Of a stretch of 64,000 bases of DNA, positions 10,539-20,224 are shown piece by piece (positions within the stretch are counted from its first letter, which is position 1; each line of letters begins with the position of its first letter). Position numbers and translations under genes: made by a program. The stretch comes from Thamnaconus septentrionalis (Eukaryota > Chordata > Actinopteri > Tetraodontiformes > Monacanthidae). The stretch lies in the NCBI GenBank assembly GCA_009823395.1, contig CM020507.1, forward strand, positions 13,878,001-13,942,000. Reading direction: 5' to 3'. A model generated the notes under the pieces. It was not told the origin of the DNA, did no database searches, and worked only from the letters and a program-made list of their open reading frames with translations.

Positions 10539-12401
10539 ATGTGTAGCACCGTGAAAAGTCTCAGCGTCTCATACGAGCCGGCGGCGAATCTGAGCAATAC
10601 CTTTATCAGTGGTGACTGGGTTTCTGGCCAGGTCACGCTGGAGTTGCTCAAAGACTGCCAGATCGAATCTCTGTCTGTGGAATTTAAAGGGAAAGCCGAC
10701 GTCATGTGGACCGTGCACACCGGGAACACCACAATAGTCTACTCGTCGAAGGAAAAGTACTTCAGCACGAAGCATTACTTCATCCGGGACTCCAGTCACA
10801 AAGGTGGGTGCTTGAATATAACGAAGCGGGATTTGCCCCGCTGCTGCTGTTGTTGTATGAAGAACATCAGGTCCTACTACTACTACCATGTAAAGTTGAT
10901 TAGAAGAATGAGTTCAGGTTATTAGTTGTTATAACGGATTTGATCAATTAAGCAATTTCAACTTACTTCAATAACTTAGCAACTGCATGTATTTCAAAAG
11001 TCCATTTGCTTTTCTTTAGAAGACCATGATGAAACACTGATGACCAACCAGCATGGAGAAACACGTAAGCATATCTCTCAGTGTTTTTGTCCAGAACCTT
11101 TAAATGCTTGTGGGAAGATGGGTTCAAAATTAAATTTCCACATGCTTTGCAGACAGCAGTGTTGTTCCTCCTGGGTGCCATGTTTACCCCTTCAGGTTTC
11201 AGATCCCCTTTCAGTATGTCTCCCTTCATGATTTACTCTCATTTGGATTTCAACATGTTTTGTCTTGTATTAGTGAAATATGAGCATTGGCTTTAGTCTG
11301 TTTGTAATGCAAAGGTGGTCGCTCTTTCTCCTCTTACTTAAGGGACATGCCGTCCTCCTTCACAGGTCGTTACGGTAAGATTGCATACTCTCTGAAGGCT
11401 GTGTTGAGCAGATCAATGAGGATTAACAAGAAGGATTCAACCAAAATCAACTTTATTGCCAAAGAAGACCTGAGTAGTGGCTCTATGTTGATGGTATGTG
11501 TTGACCTACAACTTGTATGTCTTGGATTTGTCAGGGAAAACAAGTGCTTGGGATAGTGATGTGCCAGCTGAACAGCTGTTCAGCTTTTGTTCTCAATGTA
11601 TTGTTTTGAATCTCACTTAGGAACCGCAGCACGAGTCAAAGGAGAAGAAAATGAAATTATTAAACTCAGGAAAAGTATCCATGGATGTAAATCTTGAGAA
11701 AACTGGGTTCTTTCAAGGTGAGAGCCTTACGTGTTGTTTCTACCCTTATTAGTTCCTTTAGGGAAGTTTTAAACATTGTTGGCCTCTTTCATGCAGGAGA
11801 AGGATTAAAGGTCGTGGCTCACATTGTAAACAACTCATCTCGTGAGATCAAGCCTAAGTACACTGTGTACAGAAAGCATAGCTTCTTTGCAAATGGCAAT
11901 CGGAATGTCCTCACCAAAGACCTCATAAAAGAAGTGGGCGAGCCCATTCCTGCGTCCACAAGTCAAAAAGTCACGAAGGTCATCAGCATTCCCCACGATG
12001 TGGAGCCCTCCATCCTCAACTGCTCCATCATCAAAGCAGAGTACAGACTCAGGGTAAGACCAACTGACCAGTACAGTGTCTCATCAAATCATTTTTCCTC
12101 TTGGAGGAGATTGACAAACAAATAAGTGTCACTTCCCAAATGTTGTTCACAGGTCTACCTGGACATCAAATATGCATCTGACCCAGAGATCAAATTTCCC
12201 ATAGTCATCCTGGCTGCTCATCAGGGTTCTTCTTTTGCCCCTCCACCTGCAGCTTCTGACTTTGAGTGCCCTTATCCACCAGCATGGGGCTTTTCCCCAG
12301 CACAACCGCCTGCCACAGGCCAACCTATGGGCCCACCGCCCTCATATGAAGCACATGGACTTTACCCCCACCTGTCAAACTTTGGCAATGCACATCAGTG
12401 A
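10539..12401 (+). CDS. Arrestin domain-containing protein 3-like, copy D (intact, 7 exons)
   Basis: Near twin of copy C with the same exon lengths: 10539..10803, 11023..11064, 11153..11213, 11343..11493, 11621..11717, 11797..12053 and 12153..12401 (1122 nt, 373 residues, all GT-AG). The start opens MCSTVKSLSVSYEPAANLSN. Exon 3 reads VVPPGCHVYPFRFQIPF. The C-domain ends SILNCSIIKAEYRLR|VYLDIKYASDPEIKFPIV, and the tail has the PPSYEAHG PPxY motif. Differences from C are mostly single residues (for example S2C, V48E by alignment, K/N changes in exon 6), so the duplication is recent or the pair has been homogenised. The role is as for copy C: an endosomal adaptor for ubiquitin-dependent cargo control. 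An AATAAA at 12505-12510 could end the transcript. Confidence 0.9.
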
Positions 12402-12446
12402 GATTTTTAAGATTCTCAGAAAATTTTCAGACAAATAATTTCTGTA

Positions 12447-13757
12447 GTGCCACATCTGGACCTAATGTTGTTCTCCAGATTCCTAAGTAATCGATTAAAA
12501 GTTGAATAAACTTTGCACGTCGGTTTTCCTCATATCAATGTTACATGCTTTGCCATAATCTCTATCATTACCATCACCAGTTTTCCACGTTACACTTAGG
12601 CGACTGTTACCTCAATACATTGTTACCCATACATACACCTTTTAAATATTGACAACCACAGATACATATATCTATTCATATATATAAATATATTTGTATA
12701 CGTGCATACCATACAAGTGACTGAATGCTAAATCTATTAAATATTTCAGTTGTCTTTTAAATATAAATAAACTTACTCCTACTTCTGTATGCATGCCTAG
12801 AATGGTTGATAGGTATTTAGATATAAAATATATGTTGAAGGTTTAATGTGCTCTGAACGTTATATCTTCCTCAACTGTTCCCTAACTTTCGTAAGGTATC
12901 CACCATACGAAGGATCACACTGTTTTTATTTCTTCATGTTGTTCTTCTATTTCATTTTTGGTTGTTGTTTAATTTCTTTGTCAGCGACGAACCCGACAAC
13001 TCATACATATTCATGAGATGCATATAGCGTAAGACGACCCATCAGTTTTAGTGTTGGAACAGCCTTTTCATTCGTTCTTGGAGTTCAAAAGACCACCCTC
13101 TTCTCCAAGTTTATACCAGTGAATTCAGTTCCTTTGTTCCGGAGAGAGTGTTTTTAGTTTTCCTGAGTGTTGTCTAGTCTTTCTTAGTGCCGTCTTGTCT
13201 AGTGTTTTTGTCGTCGTCATTTTTCTTTATTCTTTTTTTTTTGTCAAGTTAATTTTTCCTAATTTCTGGCAAAAAGGCCAATTTAAGGTAGTAGCAGACA
13301 CAAATGAGCCTCGTCCACTCAACATTATTTTTAATTTTAATTTTTGCTGTTACTTTTAGATTGAGTTTAGGTTTTCTTTACTTAGTCTCTCTCTCACGCA
13401 CCGTTCGTTGCTGATTGTGGCTCCATGACCACATTCATGTCTTACTGTTCTGTGTGAACCATCTATTTTTACACAAATAAATGCACATTAAGCCTGATGT
13501 CATTGTTTGACTGACTTATTAAAGTGTGGTTCAAATCCCTGCGTATCGTCAAGAACTCCCCGCTAAGGAGACGGTATTGAGACTGATTCTGGCGTTTCCT
13601 CCTGATGTCAACAATCAAAAAGCAGGTGGTGCCCCGATAAAATCATATTAAATATTATAAATATTAAAATCATTCATTCCTTTTTGATGTCCAGTTTCCA
13701 TTCCTTCGTGAAGTTGGTTGATTAAATTAATCAATCAACCTTCCCCCACTACATTTC
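12447..13757. mobile_element. Unassigned ~1.3 kb insertion behind copy D, possibly LTR-derived
   Basis: Relative to copy C this stretch is extra, and it is flanked by ATTTCTGTAG (left) and ATTTCAGTAG (right), a possible imperfect target duplication. It contains AT-rich TATATA text (12660-12700), an AATAAA at about 13479 and TCAACA near 13607, followed by TGGTGCCCCGA near 13626, which looks like a primer-binding site next to an LTR end. No terminal inverted repeats or open frame were found. A deletion from copy C is the alternative. Confidence 0.3.
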
Positions 13758-13835
13758 AGTAGTTTTTCCTTCTTTTTTAAAGTCGTATGGGTTTGTTTTT
13801 TGATTATCTTTCTAGATTAACATGTAGTATTATAA

Positions 13836-13836
<1 letters not shown>

Positions 13837-13877
<41 letters not shown>
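13837..13877 (+). repeat. (TAA)n microsatellite
   Basis: About 13 TAA units. The homologous place behind copy C (7061-7072) has only three or four. Confidence 0.9.
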
Positions 13878-13878
<1 letters not shown>

Positions 13879-14275
13879 TGAGACAACAGTACTACACATG
13901 GCCTTGATCATTTCAATAAATATTGATAATAAGTATCACCCTGAGACATTTTTTTCATCAGTTTGGTTTTGTGACTAAAACTTCTTTGCTTTGGAAACAA
14001 AAATGTGTTTGATTATAACTAGAATGCCACCCTGGAAAAGTTTTTTTTGGTGGTGAAATTTTGTAAATTCCTCTATTTATACTCTTTCCGTCACGTCTAC
14101 ATTATAGCTTCAGTGTTGAGTAAGATTTAGTATATATAACCCAATAGCATTTCTGTTACTTTTATTCAGTGCTTATTTTTTTTTCTATTTAAATCCCTTT
14201 CAGTCTCCGTTTGACCCAATTCAGTCTGGTTGCTAGGTGGTGCTACCTGTGTGAATATGACACCTGCAGGGCTTG

Positions 14276-14285
14276 GTCATGTGAC
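14276..14285. promoter_or_regulatory. Possible MiT/TFE-type E-box upstream of copy F
   Basis: GTCATGTGAC at about 150 bases before the start codon, the same as at 8317-8326. Functional meaning is inferred only. Confidence 0.35.
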
Positions 14286-14436
14286 TTTCCTGCGATGTGA
14301 ATACGGATATAGGCTCACACTGTGCCAGCCTTGTACAGCGTAGCTCACTTCTAACCTGCTGCCTGACAACCAATAGGATTTATGGCAAAGGAAGACTGTC
14401 GTCTTAAACAAAGAGAACTTACTTCAGTCACTCATC

Positions 14437-17087
14437 ATGACGGTTCGACATTTTTCTGTGGATTATAAAAAAGCAAACGAACACGGTACCTTCTCTCCCG
14501 GGGACACCCTCTCTGGGCAGGTAACGGTGGTGACCAGCAGGAAAATAAAAGCACAGTGTCTTTTGGTCAAAGCCAAAGGAAAAGCTCAGGTAGGCTGGTG
14601 TGAACGAGACGGCAAAGCCACAGCGGTTTACAGCGACAAGAGGAAGTATTTCTATTTGGAACACGTAATCCTCCAGGATAAAAACAAAGGAGATGGTTTG
14701 TGTCATCTCTCTTGCTATTCAAAATACAGGATGACTCCAGACTCCTAAATGTATCCAGTTTACAGTCCTCCTTGAACCCCCACCCCTTTCTTTCTTTCTT
14801 TTCTTTCTTTTTTTTTTTTTTTTACTAGGTTCTGAAATTATTCGCCGGGGAAGGAACGTGTACCCATTCACCTTTGTGATTCCAAACACGTATGTGTGTT
14901 GCACTAAATCAGGGATGTGCATGCTTGTACGAGTTGTAAAGACAGAGGGCATTTTTCAATTAAATTTATTTCTTGATTCATTTCCCCCTATTGGGGGATA
15001 CAAATATATTTGCCTATTGGAGCCATTTCTGCAACGCAATGACTCGTTCATTATAAGCAGTTTTAAAAACCTGGGTATTACAAAAGAGTCAATGTCTTTC
15101 ACTCAATATGGCCTTAATACCATGTTTGACTGTCCGTATTGACCTCTTTTGTAATATGCATACTTTTTTTTTTTTTTTTTAAGACCTAAACGCAACATGT
15201 CAAATATGCTAATAAGTGCAGTCAGTGTGTTGCGTCATCTTATTCTGCATGAGTTTATATTATTTCTTTCCTTCTCTGAGTCCGGATACTATGTCACGCT
15301 CACACATTGTGCTTATGTGCTCACAACCTATTTCCACACACACAGTTATTATAATTTAAAAAAAAAAAATGATTTTACAAAACCTCTATACTGTATCTTT
15401 TCCCAAAAAAGATAACGGTATTAGAGTTGTTTTTTTTTTTTTAATGTTTAAATTGAACGTATGCATTTCATTGGAAAACCTAAGAGCTGCAGTTCTAAGA
15501 GGTAGTTCATAAAATATTTGTGTCATCCACAGGGACAATCAATGTCATTACATCATACACAGATATATCATTTATAAATAGTTCTAAATTCTTCTAAATA
15601 AAACAAGACTGACCGGTGTCAGACACCATAATATGCAAGCATACTGCCCTCTAGTGGCACATCTGAAGAAATTACTATAACCATAATGCATGTGTTGTAT
15701 TTTTTTATTTTATTTTTTTGTCGATTCTGTTTATGTCATTCTTTCTATCTGGATTGACAGAAATATTATATTGTAACAGGGAAATGCCTTCGTCTTATGA
15801 GGGAAAATGGGGGAAGATCTCGTACACTTTGCAAGCACGGCTGACTCTGTCTATTTGGCGTGTCCAGAAAACTAAGACTGAGTTTCCTTTTGTGACCAAG
15901 TCTGAGTTTCCCTTCGCCTCCAAATCTGAAATGATAATCATTGGCCTCCAGGTAGCTGAAGTAATTTTGACCAGACAAGTCACTTTTTTCTTTTTGTTTG
16001 AAGTATTACAGTGTGTGTATGTGTGTGTGTTTTGGTGTAGAAGGAACAATCTGCTACCAAGACATCATTCTTTAGCTCTGCAAAGGTCACAGTCAGTGTT
16101 ACTGCAGAAAAAATGGGCGTGAGGCAAGGTAATCAAATTTCTACAATGCTTTAACACTTTACCAAACTGCCTACAGTAACTGTAAATTAATGATGTTCTT
16201 CCTCATCCACACAGGCGAAGCACTGGAATTCTCTGTTCAAGTACTCAATGACTCAGCACAGAGCTTAGCTCCCATATTGTACTTGTGGGAGAAGCAGACA
16301 TTTGCCGCACAGTCGAAGAGAATAGTGCACACAAACGACATCCTGTTTGAAAGTGCAGACTGTGTTCCTCCTTGGAGCAGCCAGACTATAACTAAGGCAT
16401 TGCCTATCCCTCCGGAGCTCTCTCCAACCTTCTTCAACTGCTGCATGATGAAGCTCGAGTACAGACTGAAGGTAACTTGTGTTGACAAACACGACATAAA
16501 TGAATTGCTTTACTGGTTATACCAACTTTCAGGCATATTATATTATTCCCACATATAGCACATGTTGACTAGACGTAAAAAATTCGCTTCAGTATTTACT
16601 TTACTGTAATGTTGGTGCAAAAGTTGAATGATTCCAGGATTGCTGTTTTCACAAAAGCGCCTCCTTCCGCTTATTGTCAAGAATAACTATGCATGATGAC
16701 CACAACACCACCCAGTGGCTACATGGAGCCTGGGAGAAATGCTCATGACACTGTACACACACCACTGGGTAGTCAAGTGTCATATTACAGCCTAATCTGC
16801 TTTGTGGTGACATAAGCTTTAGCCAAAGGGTCAGTATATTATGCAAAAGGCTGGATTAGTTGCAGACAAAGTTTCGTCTGTTTAACATTATGCTCTGTGT
16901 GGAAGAACCAACTTAAGTTGGATACGTGGTTTATTTTACTTACATGTTTCGGTTACAGATCTCTATTGATGTCCCTCTGACAGGAAGTCTCGAGGTCAAA
17001 CTTCCTGTGGTCATTCTGTTGAGTACTCCGGAACCACATAAAGTCATTCCGAAGAGGTCTGCCTGGTTTGGAAAGCTTCGCCGTTAA
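14437..17087 (+). CDS. Arrestin domain-containing protein, divergent copy F (intact, 6 exons)
   Basis: Join 14437..14695, 14829..14889, 15780..15951, 16041..16128, 16215..16471 and 16959..17087. All splice sites are GT-AG, the phases agree and the sum is 966 nt (321 residues). The start opens MTVRHFSVDYKKANEHGTF, the arrestin N-domain. Exon 2 reads EIIRRGRNVYPFTFVIP and exon 3 EMPSSYEGKWGKISYTL with an odd doubled TEFPF/SEFPF segment. Exons 4-5 form the C-domain (LSPTFFNCCMMKLEYRLK). The final exon gives DVPLTGSLEVKLPVVILL and ends in a short basic tail (KRSAWFGKLRR). Compared with C and D it lacks the optional 42-nt exon, the proline-rich tail and any PPxY motif, so it cannot recruit NEDD4-type ligases in the usual way. 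Exon 1 and its upstream region are duplicated at 8478. Confidence 0.85.
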
Positions 17088-17224
17088 TGAAAGACTCCTC
17101 AGTATTAACACTTTCCACTTTGAACTACCTCAGTGGTCTTTGCTGTCCACTAGATGGCGACATTTACCGTTAAATAGCCAACGATTGTCAGTGAGCGTGC
17201 ATTTAAATCCAAGAACATGGATTT

Positions 17225-17260
<36 letters not shown>

Positions 17261-18779
17261 GGTTAAAACCACTATCACTGCAGGGCAAACCCTGTCACAA
17301 AATTATATTGTGACACATAGCATCTTTGGTGTTGATGTTTCAGTGTCTCTTACAACTCCACTGTTGAGTGCTGTATTGTGTACCACATTGCACCAGACTG
17401 TTGTACACATTTCAGACATTTACCGCAACCCAAGCATGATGCTTCCTTTGCTATCATTCTCTTTGTCATATTTTTTCACATGAATAATCTTTATGTAAAA
17501 TTTCCAAGTAACATTCAAAGCCTAATAAGTAGGGCAAAAAGCATGATTCTCTTCGTATCACTTTGAATTGAGAGCAAAAAAGAGTAATTAAGTCTTAATA
17601 AAGTGAAGTAGTAGTGAATTCACGTAGGTCCCTTTAAAGGAAGAAGCATGGAGAACAACATCTTCTTAATGACCCATTCAACAAATATAAATAATTTAAA
17701 TTTAGGGCGCCGTTGACTGGCCTCACAGTCTTGACTGGGGTAAAACATGTTCCTCCACAACAGCACAGGGACCACAACAAGTCAAGGGAGGAGGAGAGTT
17801 TGGTGTTTGAGGATTCTCACGCCTGCCTTTGTCCCTACACTCATTTTGCAACACAGGAAACTATTGAACAAAGGCACATTCATGGTCCAAACAGTACATT
17901 TATTACCCAGCCAGTGGGTCTTTAAGTGGGACCAGGCCTAGGCTCTTGATGAGAGACTCAGAGATGCGTCCCTGCCCAGGAGGGGAAACTTGTTCAGAGC
18001 TGAGCATTTCATGGTTGGGATCCATCCTGGAAACATTAGATCTGGTTATTGTGACACCACATACTGTACGCCCAACCTCCCAGAAGGACAGAAAAACAGA
18101 CTCACAAACTCCCCGAGATATACGCACAACATCTACAAAGATCATTCAAGTTTTGCCCGTCAACATTCAGTTAAAAAAGCAAAGTTAGTGTCATAAACAT
18201 CCAGTCCCTGTGTTCTTTACAGTTTAGACTCTGTTCGGATTGGAAAATTAAAACAACATTAACAACACTCGTGCTGGAGTTTAACTTGCAACATTTGAAT
18301 TACGTTTCCTTTCCATAGTATGTTAACATCCGAGTTAAAAAAAAAATTCATACAACAGCCTGCATTCAAGTCATGCCTTGAAAGTCATTAGAACTGCAGA
18401 GTGTTGAAAAAAATGTTGCCCAAATGCTGGAGCAAAACCGAGTGGGAAACTGCAGTGTTCTTTTTTTGCGCAGCACATTTTGGATTTAGTTAAATGCGCC
18501 TCCTACACTGACTGCACGACGGCAGCGACAACGCAACAGTGTGGTTCTTTTTATTTTTTTCAATTCAGTAAAACTGCTAGTTTCTTCAAGAAATGCGAGG
18601 CTGTGCGACAAAGTCGTTCCTGGCCCCTGAATCCCACACCTGCATTAAGACGTCTTCGGAGCTGCAGATTTGTGGCACTCAGTTCATTTTTGGCAGAATC
18701 TCACATCTTGGCTGTACCGTGGAAAAGCCTGCCTGGTAACCAGTCTGGCTCCTTGTACAGCGTGCAGGCAGAGAACTAG
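17088..18779. other. Spacer downstream of copy F
   Basis: No supported exon. An ATTT microsatellite lies at 17222-17262 and an AATAAA at 17598-17603 could serve copy F. Short open frames here show no recognisable domain. Confidence 0.55.
17222..17262 (+). repeat. (TTTA)n microsatellite
   Basis: About ten TTTA units behind copy F. Confidence 0.9.
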
Positions 18780-19290
18780 CCAACTCCCCGACAACATACA
18801 CACGCAGGGACACGCACACGCGGGGGAAGACGCACACCGCCGCCACAGTCTTGCCTGGTTTGGATAAAGGCTAAGGAGGTGTGGCCTCTGGCACCTCCCA
18901 CCTCCGTAGCCAGAGCGAGCGCCATGACAACCGTGCCTGCTGGCGACTCCCTGTCTTCATCGGCCATGGTTGCCATGGCAACCCCCCAAAGGGGCTCCCG
19001 CGGATCAGCAGGATGGCCGTCCAGTCGACTAACCCTCTCCCAGCTGGGGGACGGCTGAGGGAGAGTGAAGTGAAGGGGAAGGGAGGGAGGGTGTGCGTGT
19101 AGTGTGTGTGTGTGTGTGTGTGTTGAGTGTGTAGGATGGCACAGAAGAAGAGCCCGAGGTGAGAGAGGGAGGAGAGATAGACTTCAGACGGAGACACAGG
19201 AGACAACTAGTCTGAAGCCGCCTAGCTCTGCCTGCACGTAGCGCTTAGCCTGTTAGCTTGAGCGGTGGAGCCGCGTTAAACACAGGTCAC
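18780..19290. promoter_or_regulatory. CpG-rich candidate promoter with RFX X-box
   Basis: A locally GC- and CpG-rich stretch in AT-rich surroundings. It contains the perfect palindrome GTTGCCATGGCAAC at 18969-18982, which fits the RFX-family X-box (GTNRCC then RGYAAC). A donor-like sequence follows at about 19285 (AAACACAG|gtcac), and an acceptor-like CTCTCTAG at about 19330 precedes GGATTGTAAGAATGGC. I could not recognise a gene using them. It could be the promoter of an unannotated transcript or an isolated regulatory element. Confidence 0.4.
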
Positions 19291-20224
19291 AAACGTTTCT
19301 TGATTTAACAGACCTCTCTCTGCTCTCTAGGGATTGTAAGAATGGCTTTGATGCAGCACCCCGGCCACTCGACCAATTACAGACGTGCAAGTGAAATCAT
19401 GCCTCTTTTGTCTCACTTGTTCTATTCAGACCTGAACATTCTTCTGTCCAAAAGCGTGACTTTGTCATCTTTCTTCTGTTTTCCAACTATGTCAGTAACA
19501 AGTACCCCGTTTTGGGTGCAGACCCAGCGTCATGGAGCCACAGATGGCTCTAGGATTTCTAGTGCAGTTGGGAGAGAGAAATGGCATCGTCACAAGGTCC
19601 ACTGGCTAAAGAGTACTCACGCTTTTTCTAATTGTTCCAAACTGTGTCTTGTCAAAGGCCCAAAAACACAAAATGTGTGCGTGTCTGTCTGTGAAGGCCT
19701 AGATACAATTAAATTTTTCATTTCATTGACAACAAGTCTTGTTGCTCCAGAATCACTCAAAGCAACAACTGATTTTGTTGATATGTCATAATGAAGTTTT
19801 TATTTAAGAAAAGCAGAGAGATAAACTTCCCATAGTAAACACTTTCTGATCTATTGCAAGTGCAGAAAAAATTCAATTTCTTCTTTTTCATATAAAATCC
19901 TTCTTATTATTTTAAATGTATAAAAAAGTGACACAAGGCAATTCTGTCAGTGTTACAGAAGGCAAGTAGCCAAAACATTCTATACTAATTCAGATAATCT
20001 ACAGTTCCTCCGTTTATTTTTCGCTATAATACGTGCAATAATAGTTCTATTCTAAAACTAAGTCTACATAAAGTGTGGGACTATATTGTGCACTTGTAGT
20101 GGTAACCTTTGGAATTACAAATAGTTGGTACTGTTTTTAAAAAAATTCTCTCGACAGAAGTTGTTCCATTGATTACACAATGCATATAAAAACAAGGAAG
20201 GGAGGAAAAAAAAAATGTTCACTT
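19291..20224. other. AT-rich spacer, likely 3' UTR of the piggyBac-derived gene
   Basis: AT-rich, no exon recognised. On the minus strand an AATAAA (plus-strand 20013-20018) lies about 210 bases after the stop of the piggyBac-derived gene and is a reasonable polyadenylation signal. Confidence 0.5.

Larger units (their letters stand above)
12402..14436. other. 3' flank of copy D and spacer to copy F
   Basis: No coding sequence. About 12447-13757 has no counterpart behind copy C. The C-like flank then resumes (GTATGGGTTTGTT, about 13788) with a TAA microsatellite, and from about 13970 the block shared with the upstream region of exon E begins. Confidence 0.65.

Noticed and set aside
18776..18976. 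Minus-strand frame starting MATMADEDRESPAG in the CpG-rich stretch
   Set aside because: No recognisable domain, no splice partner; CpG-rich DNA readily gives such frames.
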